From contig NC_087378.1 in NCBI RefSeq assembly GCF_963675165.1, forward strand, positions 8,113,273 to 8,177,272: 64,000 nucleotides of DNA, read 5' to 3'. Positions 1 through 10,332 of this stretch are shown in pieces; position 1 is the stretch's first letter; every line of letters starts with the position of its first letter. The stretch is from Halichondria panicea (taxonomy: Eukaryota; Porifera; Demospongiae; Suberitida; Halichondriidae). The notes under the pieces were generated by a model that worked only from the letters and a program-made list of their open reading frames with translations, made no database searches and was not told where the DNA came from. The position numbers and the translations under genes were made by a program.

Positions 1-2586
1 AGTGCTATTAATTGTGTCCTTTCATCTTCACTTTGATGTGGCTAGGGAGCTCAAGCTCAACTGGAAATATGTGTGGAAAGATGTGTGCCGTGAGGTAGCA
101 AGTATTCTTTCAATACTGCCCGTAACGCAGAGACTACAAAACAAATGTGCAACCTAGTTACAGATGTAGGGCATCATGTGAACGAAGCCTACATTTCAGC
201 ACGATTCTTTGCAGCTAGGCTTTCTCTACAGAGTTAGACAGCAGCCGCGAAAGCCTTTCATAAGTGTGGAATATTATCATAGGCCTACAACAATCCTGAG
301 CTGAAGAAATACAGGCTGTATGGAAAAACTACAAGCATCTGCATGCACTGGACGAATCAAACACGTGCAATAGTGAATCACATGCCCAAAAAACATGCCT
401 GCCCCCACAAAATGCATCACACATGCAAATGAAGTACATACACATGTTTGTTCATGTTTAACACATTATTAATAATAAAGGTATAATTATGAGAGATGAG
501 AAATGCTTTGTACGAATAAACAATCACATGATAAATCTGTAGGTTTCACCAACAACAAGAGAGTATTAAATAAGGCTTGTGTTTATTAAATATAATATAG
601 TTCTTCAAAAATAATTTAAAAGGAAAGAAAGTAGAGTGCAACCTTTTCAAGATGGTGATCAAAAGCAGATTAAGGGTTCCTTCCAACTTTGTCACGTTAA
701 GACTTCGCGACAGTTAAAATGGCCGGTCACATGCGTCGATACATTACTCAGAGCCCACTCAGGTAGTGAGAGAGTGGTGGTAACGAAAGAGCTTCGTCAG
801 TGGTGAACAGCTAGACAACCAAGCTTCCTCCACAAGAAACACCAGACTTACGACCACACACTTTCCTGCATATGTCGGCACTAATCCTATAGAAAATAGA
901 GGAAGGAAAGATGAAAACAGTAGTCTAATTCACATGCAAGAAGTTCAATATTACACGATTAAGTCGTGGGTACAATAATTACCTCATTTATCACGACACC
1001 TAATTAATGGATACGCAGACGAGGTGTAAGGTTATCATTGCACAACAATTAGCCACATCAAAACAGACTACAGCCCTGGGCCGGCGAGCTTATCCTGAGG
1101 GGGATTTATTGATTGAGTGGGCAGGAAGACACTAGTGGCTCTTACAGTCATTGTTTTGTGGGCTTCAATCTTATAGTCTATGAGGGACAAAACGAGGGGG
1201 TCAGTAACACCCGGAACAGGATATGATAGCATAGAGGTATATGCAACGCTAGTGTATAGGGAGTTTTAATATACACTGGAAAAGTTGCCACAGCACACTT
1301 TAAGCTATGGCAACACTGGAAAAGTTGCCACAGCACACTTTAAGCTATGGCAACAATGTTAATTAATAGAAACCAAATTGAATCCACACAAGGCTTCAAA
1401 TAAAAAAATAAAAAAAATAAAAATTAATATCAACCAATAATGTTATGCTGTGAACAGTTTCAATATTAAGCTGTCAAACTAAAATGAACGGTATGCCACA
1501 ATAATTATTATTGTTATGTGGAAGGTGTTATCAAGCAATGTCTCAGACTGCACAAGTCAATACGAGACACAACACGACATATCATTAACAAACAGCACCC
1601 CTACTATCCCTTTATAATAAATAACAACCGATAAAATACTTTTAATACGTCACTAATGGATGGACACTTGTAGTAATTAGATTAAAGTTTATTGGGGGAT
1701 TAATGAGAACACCAACAGAGGCAGTATAAGAGAATCATTAAGAGAATAAAAGTGTGGCAATTTCTAATGAAAGACTCGATTAATTAAGGAAATGGTATTA
1801 TACCACATAATTATGAGCGGTACTCCTTACCACATATGAGCGGTACTCCTTACCACATATGAGCGGTAAGAAGTACGTACATGAGCCACACACTTCACAC
1901 TATAAGCTAGTCAGAGGGTACACGGATTAAGTGTATACATTCTCATACATATGCTGCAGTGGTAATGTGATCTATACTGTCTGTGGTTGAATATACCATC
2001 ACAGGGCTGCATGGAGATGGATGTTTAAAATATTACAAAGAGGGTAACATGTTATGTAGGGTATGCTGAACAATGAAACCCCTAGCAGCAGTGTGAACTT
2101 GACTAGCTTCCAACAGAGTGTAATATTACCAATAATTTAACCACAAGAAAGGCTTGGGAAGTTTCCATCTAACCATCAAATAAGTTAAGCTAGATTGTGA
2201 AAATATGCATGTGCTTTTAGTTTAGTGATGAATTACCCCATCTTTGCAAACAGTTGAATATGTAATACCGAAACGAGGTACAAAGACCCACTTCAAAGTG
2301 TTCAGACCACACCCACTACCAACTATCGTAATTAAGGGACACTAAAGAAGCCAATCAAAAGTGAAACTCATACTAGGCTGACAAAATAGAAGTGGAATGT
2401 GATTGGTCGATCCATGGAAACCTAATACTTATGTTGCGCGAGGGAGAGCTTTCAGAGAGTACCAAACCAATTAATTTAACGAACGCTTGTGAAAATAAAA
2501 ACCACTGAAATAAATGGAGCACGATCATCAACCTATAATTATTAAAAGCATCCAACCAAATAAATTAAACTTACCCGATTGGCCAA
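1..2586. other. AT-rich stretch without a convincing gene
   Basis: I find no supported coding exon here on either strand. The DNA is AT-rich with stop codons in all frames. A 40 bp unit occurs twice at 1274-1353, and a 23 bp unit (core GAGCGGTACTCCTTACCACA) occurs twice with a partial third at 1813-1868. Two weak minus-strand exon-like pieces (about 1130-1245 and 811-893) are discussed under rejected items. The stretch may hold the 3' UTR and downstream flank of PIGY and the end of a gene lying left of the window. Confidence 0.5.
1274..1353. repeat. 40-bp direct repeat, two copies
   Basis: Two adjacent, apparently identical 40 bp units begin CACTGGAAAAGTTGCCACAG and end in CTATGGCAA. No coding function is seen; this is a small tandem duplication in intergenic DNA. 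Confidence 0.85.
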
Positions 2587-5572
2587 TTAATTGTGTACAA
2601 AGAATTTAAGTCCCATCCTGTTACAGTAGAGCAGCACTCCGACGACAGGTAAGCTGGCTGGGATGAGGAGGCCATAGTAACAAGGGCTCGGCAAGAACTG
2701 ATCCTGAAGAGAGATAATAATAGACATGATGAAAAGACAGTCCAACATTTAGACCCATAATATTGATTTGTTTCTGGCTTAGTTAGAGAAGTTACACATT
2801 AATTGGCTTCAATTACCTGAAAAAAATAATGCTCAGACATTTTAGTGGTTTTAATCAATTTTCTATTAAGCACGACATAATATTTGCAATACAATAACGC
2901 TTCAGACTAGTCACAATAAGTGATACTACCATCAGCCTACATGATATAATAGTGACACTACCCCTGGCCATCAGCCTACATGATATAATAGTGATTCAAC
3001 TGACTTCATGCCGTGCGTGTATGAGAGGGAGAAAATGGTTCCCAACATGCAAGCAGAGGGACGGACAGTGGCAATGATTCCCACCATGCAAGCAGAGGGA
3101 CGGACAGTGGCAATGATTCCCACCATGCAAGCAGAGGGACGGACAGTGGCAATGATTATGAGGCAAGGGAAATATCAGTACATAATACAGTGGTTGTTTA
3201 AAGCACATTGCAATGTATAGGGTATCACTATTGAACAAACAATGCTGGATAAGGAATGTTTTCTTGGTGGTCACAGTCAATTAAAGTGATTCTAAAAAAA
3301 AGTACGAACTACTATGGCATTGCAAACTGCAACTTAGTGAAAAGATTCAAACAACTTTGAAAGTATAAAACTAACCCAATGAGAAGCCTTAGCTTGTTAT
3401 AATCCATTCATTATATGAAATAGGGGACAAAACCAACAAATACACAACGTGCAATGTACACTGCATGCATCAGCAACGAATAATGAGCTGAAAGTGGTAA
3501 AGGAGCTTCTTCACAATATTTTATGGGATGCCACTTACATACTTCTACAATAGCTATATACAACAGGCGAAGAAAGCAAACGTACATTATTATAACACTT
3601 GGGCATGAACTCTTGATTAAGGTAATAATGTAGTTCAGCAACATTCAATGAGAACCAACCATAATAAAATTATTATAATTATAACACCTGTATCCGACAG
3701 ATATACAGCTAGGCATTTAAATCTTTTTATGAGCTACTTTACAACTTTTAAGATTCAAGATTTAAACACGCACACATAAATAAAGTGTATAATGTAGATA
3801 TGAATATCTACAGAATTGACAGAGAGATGGGGACATTTCTACCAGGCAGTATTAATTTGTTATTGAGTAATCACACACGTACGTCAGACAGAGAGCATCC
3901 CCTGAGCTAGCTTCACTTGACGGAACTAACATGTCTTTGGCTGAAGCCCCTCCATCAAATGTGAGAACCCTCCACTCACTACTGAGACTAGGGATTCCGA
4001 AACACTGCGGAACATTTAGTCACTCAGTCGGCAGAGAGGAATCAACACAAGCGTGGGGATTCTATTTCACTAGAAGCTGTTGTCAAGGATTTCGATGCCA
4101 GGTGGAGTGCATTAAACTACGTACTTCCAAGGAATATGGTGTTTCAAATAGTTGTTAATATTTAACCAACAACTAGGTCATACAAAATGACCACATGAGA
4201 TATCATTGCTACTATCTACCTTCTCCGCACGCACTAGAAAGAGAGAGAAACTTTTTGCAGGTAAAGTGAGGAGACAAGATTCAAGTGAACCTAACTTATT
4301 AAATTAACAAGTATCACAAGGCATAAGAATCACAGAAATGTGCCCATCTTTACATTCTGAAACCATGACAATATCTATCAGAGCCTTGCAGCGATTCCAT
4401 ACAAAACCACAAATCTAAAAAGCTGATAATAATAATTTTTAATTGTTGGCTGTGTTCCTGTCTCGGACTAGTATTGGTGAGCTAGCTGTGGCCATAAGGT
4501 ACCAGTAGTGTGCTAGGCTTCCACACCACATACACTGATGTCATACAGTGATACAGTGATAACGTAGGTACTCACAGGTAGACACTCACACTACAAACAA
4601 CACACACCACACACACACCACACACTTACCACACTCACACACTTACCACACTCACACACTTACCACACACACATAAAGAGCTAACAAGCTACATGCATAC
4701 TAAGTCAACACGTGTACATAATGTCCCCTGCTGCTGGAGAAAATAATAACGTGTGTACTTGCAATAAACATATCCAACGTTTGTATTTGAGAGTACTAGA
4801 GTCGGCTCTGTAACTAGAGTTCTAATGGTCCAAATTCAACGATTTTATTTTAATTCTGAAAGCTTGGAAGGAGCTCTTTCAGATAGTATGCTCAAATCCC
4901 AATTTTAGAACGGGCCATAATTCCCTATTTTCGGAAAAAAATTTTGTCAAAAACAGGACTTTGATTTTAATACATCATCTGAAAAGCCTTTTTCTAAGCT
5001 TTCAGAAAATTATAAAATTTATGTGATTGGACCAACGGAAAACGGAACTAAAGTTATAGCCGTTCAAAGTAACGCTGGGTTATTTAAATAACCCATGCAT
5101 ATGACCTACATGATGAAGCATTCTTGGCAAGGGTGGAACATAATAAGAAGTAGTGGAATCCTTGTGCTTATTTTGTACACACCACCTGGAATCCATAGCC
5201 TGCACGCAATGACTAGCTTAGTGGGTGCAACTGAGTACTTACAATTGGAACACCAAAAATGTTATACTGGATTTAGGGTAACCGGATTTAAGGGGTTAAA
5301 GTTCCACGATATTATGGGAGCAAGTCAAAGTCAATCATACTGAGAAGGGAGTTGGTTGCATTAAATTTTTCCGACACGTACACAGGTTGCGTACGCGTAC
5401 ATGACGAGCATTATAGATCAATGCGTGCACACAATATAAGAGCTTGTACAGATGAATGCACCTTATGCTGGTCAGTCCAACACGTGGAGAGAGCCCACAC
5501 ACATCCAGCAGCCACGCAGAGGGAGAGGAGAATCAGAATACAGCCAACAGTGAGTCCCCTCTTTGTATCCAT
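2587..5572 (-). CDS. PIGY: GPI-GlcNAc transferase subunit PIG-Y
   Basis: Small two-helix ER membrane subunit of GPI-N-acetylglucosaminyltransferase, the first enzyme of GPI-anchor synthesis. Exons on the minus strand: 5572-5462 (37 codons) and 2703-2587 (38 codons plus stop), giving 75 aa against 71 in human. Exon 1 encodes a short N-terminus, a hydrophobic helix (GLTVGCILILLSLCVAAG) and a loop. Exon 2 holds the second helix and the family's C-terminal signature MGLKFFVHN (human ends MGIKLFRHN). The splice is phase 0 at AAG/GTGCAT and TTCAG/GAT. The intron is about 2.76 kb, unusually long for this locus, and contains a foldback repeat and a minisatellite. The ATG lies 71 bp from the BCCIP ATG on the opposite strand, so a shared promoter is likely. 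Exon 2 is well supported by the C-terminal match; exon 1 rests on topology, length, phase and position. Confidence 0.68.
3046..3155. repeat. 39-bp minisatellite, about three copies
   Basis: Nearly three units of 39 bp with core GCAAGCAGAGGGACGGACAG lie inside the long PIGY intron. The unit length is a multiple of three, so it creates open frames on both strands (repeats such as MQAEGRTVAMIPT). These frames have no other coding support. Confidence 0.85.
4795..5072 (+). repeat. Foldback (MITE-like) repeat, family A
   Basis: About 280 bp beginning AGTCGGCTCTGTAACTAGAG and ending in a GGACCAACGGAAC...AGTTATAGCCGTTCAA segment. The two ends are imperfect inverted complements (GTAACTAGAGTTCT..GGTCC against GGACCAACGGAAC..AGTTA). 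No open frame is present. Related copies occur at about 19130, 29128, 33006, 33370, 44880 and 63345. It lies in the PIGY intron. Confidence 0.75.
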
Positions 5573-5643
5573 TATAGCGATTAAATCCACATGGTTGTGT
5601 AATTTTGAAAAACAAATCCTTCATCTGTAGAGCTAGAGCTAGT
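5573..5643. promoter_or_regulatory. Compact bidirectional promoter PIGY/BCCIP
   Basis: Only 71 bp separate the two divergent start codons. Transcription start sites probably lie inside or overlap this gap and the opposite gene's first exon. No TATA box is obvious. The call is inferred from gene arrangement. Confidence 0.5.
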
Positions 5644-7392
5644 ATGCCTCCTAAGAAGAGATTGAGGTCTTTACAGGAGCCCCAGAGCGAAGAGTCTGAG
5701 CAGGATAGCAGTGGATCTGATCAGAGTGATGCTGAGCAGGTGTGTGCGTGTTTGAAGTCCTTGAGATCTAGCTATTAACAATTGGGACTGGCATGCATTG
5801 GATAATTGTCTAAAGGAGGTTTATAAATGCCTATAGTTGCTAACATACTGTGATACCAGGTGAAGTGCATATCTGAGCCCATTTTAACTATTAATTTTGG
5901 CATGCAGGAAATTCACGTTGACTTTGAGGCATTCAGCATCAGTGAAGACGATTTCCACGGCATTCGTTGTCTACTGAAGCAGGTGATTCTTGTTTGCTGA
6001 TATCTATTCTCTTGTTGACCAAACTCTCTCCCATTGTCCACACTCAGTCATTCGCTGGCTCTAGTGTCGATGTGTCAGCACTCACTGACCTCATTATCAA
6101 ACAAGCCGATCACATCGGAAGTTCAATCAAGGTAGCAACTACCGTACCATTTTGTGCTGCACGGGCCAACAAATTCACTGGGTCCATTCATATCTCTAAA
6201 AACCTATCTCTAATAAATAAGCAAGCATTTCCATACATGGTACATGTATGGCGCCCCATAAAAGTTAATGTTCTTGTAAAATAATTATAGCATTTTTTGT
6301 CTAAAAGTGCGCATATGATCATAATTAACGGATATTAAGCATTTTGACGCCTCCACTGACTATGTGTAATGTTCTCAGATGAGAGACGGCTATTGTACGT
6401 GCAGGTGTGTGATGATGATAATGCTGACTCAGCAGGGGGCAGCCCCTCGGCTAGTGGCGGTGATGATGAGTGTGTGTTTGGAGTGACCACTCTGGTCCAT
6501 CTCAACTACCACAAGGTCAGTACAGTGCTTGTGACATGCGTGTGCACTGTTTACTTATAAGGGGGAGTCCCTGTGTGTTGTGTAGAGGAGTTGGATAGCT
6601 AAAAGACAGTCATGACTAAAGGTTTATGGGCAGTATTATTACATTCTTTGTATGTTGGTTGCTTATTTCATCAACCTAGTAATAGCAGCCATCTCTCTAA
6701 TGTTATCGCTACAGGCCAGTGACTGTGTGAAGCAGATCAAAGAGCTTCTCTTGACTCAGTGCAAGTCTCATGCTGACTCCATGCTTCTTAGACTGTCACA
6801 GATTTTGACGGAATCAGTTGGACTTGTTATTAATGAGAGACTTTTAAACATCCCAGCAGAGATTGCTTCTCCTATGCTCAACAGTTTGTTGTAAGTCAGT
6901 ATGATTATATATACTATTCATCTATTGTTACAATAATTTTCTCCCTACAGAATTGAACTGAAAGAATCATCACAAAAACATCCTCAACAATTTGCATGCA
7001 AATATTGCATCGTTATTACTCGCAGTAATATACAACCTACTGTGACTCCTAGAAAAAGACACTTCAAGAAAAGAAAAGATAAAAAGCAAGCCTCCGTTGA
7101 AAGTGGCAACAGTACACCCACTTTTGACTATGTCGAGTGTGAGGTTTTGCAAGAGGTATATACGACAAAATAATAAGAATTTCTTGCCGTGGATTAATTG
7201 ACTTCTATATTTGTATCACAGGAGTGCCTTTTATCGTTCAGCTACCCTGTTAGAGAGGACAGTGAAGCTACTGGTGTGAAGCAGAAGCATGGAAGCAGCT
7301 CTATAGAACACTGCAGAACTGTATTGGTATTTGAAGCTAGCAAGTTTAGAAAGGCTGTGTCCAACTTAGAAGAAGAGTGTACGAAACAGTAA
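5644..7392 (+). CDS. BCCIP: BRCA2 and CDKN1A-interacting protein homologue
   Basis: BCCIP family protein, nuclear and nucleolar in animals, linked to homologous recombination, p21 regulation and 60S ribosome biogenesis. Exons: 5644-5739, 5908-5982, 6048-6131, 6405-6515, 6715-6890, 6951-7155, 7222-7392. The sum is 918 nt, 305 aa (human 314). The N-terminus is basic then Ser/Asp/Glu-rich (PPKKRLRSLQ, SDQSDAEQ). The conserved core then starts at VDFEAFSISEDDFHGI and ADHIGSSIK, followed by an acidic loop, CVFGVTTLVHLNYHK and GLVINERLLNIPAEIASPM. All introns are 53-274 bp with GT-AG ends. The gene ends 120 bp before the next co-directional gene. Family identity is clear from residue order and length. 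Confidence 0.93.
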
Positions 7393-7426
7393 AATTGCTT
7401 TTTGTTTGCGCATGTGTACTAGTGTA

Positions 7427-7438
7427 TGCGCATGCGCA
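7427..7438. promoter_or_regulatory. NRF-1-type palindrome
   Basis: A perfect TGCGCATGCGCA lies in the 120 bp gap between BCCIP and the FN3 receptor gene. It matches the known alpha-Pal/NRF-1 binding consensus found in animal housekeeping promoters. It probably belongs to the downstream gene's promoter. Binding is inferred, not shown. Confidence 0.5.
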
Positions 7439-7512
7439 TTACTTATTTACTGGTGTCTCCTGGATACCCTTTTATCCTCCTGGCCCTAGCGCCTTAACTT
7501 GTGTCCTTCAAG

Positions 7513-10058
7513 ATGAGAAGCATATCAAAGCAGACTGTACTGTATTGTCTTCTGATGCTCTGTTTGTTTTATGACTATGGTAAGATAGACCATAAACTTG
7601 TACTATTATAAATTCATGCTACAGCTATTATCTACTTACTACTTGCCTCTTGTAGGACTGACATTAAGTCCACCCTATAATCTACACTGGACTATTAATG
7701 GAGCCTCTGTTCGCCTCACCTGGAAGCACTCTCATGGAGATGAACCACTCGATGGATACTATGTGTCTGTGCAAACACAAAACTCTAAGAAAAAGCTGCA
7801 AGCTCCAGATTTTGTTCACGTCCCCGAAGGTGTGCATTCAACGGATTTACAAGGACTTTGGCCTGATGCTACCTACAAAGTGAAAGTAGGTCACTCAATC
7901 ATGAAATACTGAACACTAATACTTTTTTTGTATAAATTTCAGGTAGTTGCATTCACGAATGCTGATCACTCTGAGAGCTCTGCAATTACAATAAAAACGA
8001 GCGGTCTCGGTAAGAAAATTACGAAACATTGTGTGGGGAATTTTCACCTTTTTTCACAGAGTTACTAAAGGCACGAAATCTCAACGTATCTGATATAGAC
8101 ACTACCAAAGCTTTGTTTCGATGGGAGCACGATGCAAAACACACCATTCACGATACACAGTTCAAGTTGTTATGCCGTGGAGTCAGGCAGTATCTGGATA
8201 ACTCCAATAAACTTATCGAAGAGGGGGATGATTTTGAATATTCAGTTTATGCTTCATCACAAGGAACGGAGAAGTATTTTGCGAACACATTGGAGTCAAA
8301 TACAAAGTACACATGTCACATCACTACCATTGCTGAGACTGTGGAAAGTCCACCAACTCCCAATGTGATCTTCAATACTGCCTATGGAAGTAAGCTCTGA
8401 GATTGTTCTATTTTTTCCACAATAACTGTTGCGTTTTTCTAGTCCCATTACCTCCACCCCAACCCAAGGTCACTGTTAACAATAACTCCAGCTTCACAGT
8501 TAATCTGTATTATGCGTTGGAACGATTTGGTCCAATTAGGCAAGTTATTATTTTTGCCATTATAACCATTGCTATGACAATAAGTTACTTATGGCAATTC
8601 ATTACTTGTGCAGTCACTACAAGGTATTTGCAGTACCTGTGAGGAAAGAAATTGACCCCATTACATCAGGTCACCATTTTGTGCCTGTTGTTCCATCTTC
8701 CAAGCTTCTCACACAATCGGTCCAACCTCAGTCCATCAGTAAAGATTCGGACCCTGCCCCACTCTTAGTAGGAACGTATGCCCTCAAACTGCTACCAAGG
8801 ACTATTGTATTCAATGGACAAGACATGAGGATCTCATTTGTGCCCAACACCCACTATTCGTTCGTTACAGCTGTCTTCACACAATCTATGGTATGTGCTA
8901 AAAATTTGTTTTTTGTGCTCATTTAACATTTTCTTTTTTATCCAGACTGAGGGACTGGAAGGGTTGCACTCTTTCAGTGCACTGGCAAATCCTCCAGTTT
9001 TCATTAGTAAGTCGCCCTCAAAGCACATATTTATTTGACTCTTTGTTGCTACAGGTAAAGATTTACAGGAAGATTGGATTCAGCTACATCGACCAGTGGC
9101 TGCGCATTTCGCGATAATCGTCACCTGTACTCTAGTCAGTACAATCCTCCTCTTCATGGCAGCTTTCTTGAGTTTCTTTGCGGCAAATTATTACCAGGGG
9201 AAGAAGAGAGATGCTTTCTTGTAAGTCAGTGTTTGTGAGCTTTTTTTTATTTTGGCTTTAGATTTTTATTCTCATTCTCTAATCACTCAATATATATATG
9301 GTCGTCATGTTCTACTATTGCCCACACTTTCTACCCCCCCCCCCCTCCACACACACACACCAATAGCTTCACTGTCAGAGATGGAGGAGACTCGAGTGAA
9401 GATGAAATCTACTCAAAAGCAACTAAGAGTTTCAGGCCATCTCGTCCCCCCTCTCCCACTGGATCCGAGGCTGCTCCCTTGCTCACACTCTCACCAGCCT
9501 CTCACACTCACGGTATCGATAATTATGCTTTTGTTAAATTTGTTTAATACAGTTCCTTGATTCCACTTGTGTACAGTGCCAGGTTGTGATGTACCTGGAG
9601 TGTCCAATAGCCCTGCTCATGTCCCTACTACCAGCATACACAACAGTCCTACCACACAAGAGCCTAGGACGATATCCCAGACCCCTGTGACAATGCAGAA
9701 TGTACGGGATTACTTGGCCACTAAAGAAACTGGTAGTGCTGTTCAACCGACCTCTCACAGTGACTCCTCTATGCCTGAACTGCATGTGTATGCACCGCCG
9801 CCTGATAAGCCCACATCTAGCAGTGCTACCACAAGCTTAACCACACCTCAAACAGCACCCGCTAGAAGGTAAGCTTATAAATAATCTGATACTAAACATC
9901 GTGCTTGTTTCAGGTTGAGTCTAAGTCCTACTGAACTCAATAAGTACAGACGAGTAAGTGTGCGGAAGCGTTCTTGTCTTCCAACCGACTTTGGATCCGG
10001 TCAACTTCAAGAAGTTCCTAGTGACGAAGAAGAAGATTCCTCTTACTGTCTTAGCTAA
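7513..10058 (+). CDS. FN3-repeat single-pass membrane receptor
   Basis: Predicted type I surface protein of 625 aa. Exons: 7513-7579, 7656-7885, 7943-8009, 8060-8389, 8443-8539, 8614-8890, 8946-9006, 9055-9220, 9367-9512, 9577-9868, 9914-10058 (1878 nt, in frame throughout). A signal peptide (LYCLLMLCLF) is followed by a clear fibronectin type III domain (PPYNLHWTINGASVRLTWKH), a second FN3-like domain from about residue 122, and a third module resembling receptor-phosphatase ectodomains (GPISHYKVFAVPV). A strong transmembrane helix follows (FAIIVTCTLVSTILLFMAAF). The roughly 195-residue cytoplasmic tail is Ser/Pro/Thr-rich and ends in an acidic stretch (SDEEEDSSYCLS). No kinase or phosphatase domain follows. 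Intron 5 uses a GC donor (AG/GCAAGT). Ligand and pathway are unknown. Confidence 0.8.
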
Positions 10059-10332
10059 TAACACAGCAATATCGTATAATGTAGCATCGCTAAATTTGTG
10101 TCCCAATATAGTGGTATTTAGCAGTATCTGTGCTAATCTGTACACACATTTCTCTAATTAAGTGAACACAATACATTGAATTTCACTTGAAGTATGTTTG
10201 CTGAATCGGCAATTACTGTATAAAGGGGTGGGGCTTATTTTCTCAATAGGTGTGGTTTCAATATATTGAGGTTAATTTCGGGGTCACAGAGCTAACAGTA
10301 CAGTCTAGTACAGGCTAGCATAGATAGGTAGC

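Noticed and set aside
811-893. Minus-strand exon-like piece ending in a stop (Cys-rich, ISADICRKVCGRKSG)
   Set aside because: It has a fair acceptor (TTTCTATAG) but I could not find an in-phase upstream exon or recognise a family. The gene would lie against the window edge.
1087-1245. Minus-strand open frame (YPVPGVTDPLVLSLIDYKIE) with a good donor-like GTAAGA
   Set aside because: Only about 54 codons, no family match, and joining it to the piece at 811-893 gives an immediate stop.
3008-3280. Repeat peptides MQAEGRTVAMIPT (plus) and NHCHCPSLCLHGG (minus)
   Set aside because: A 39 bp minisatellite with a unit divisible by three opens both strands. There is no start context or neighbour support.
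5095-5343. 82-residue open frame on the plus strand
   Set aside because: It lies in the PIGY intron directly after a foldback repeat, with no splice context, domain or compositional support.
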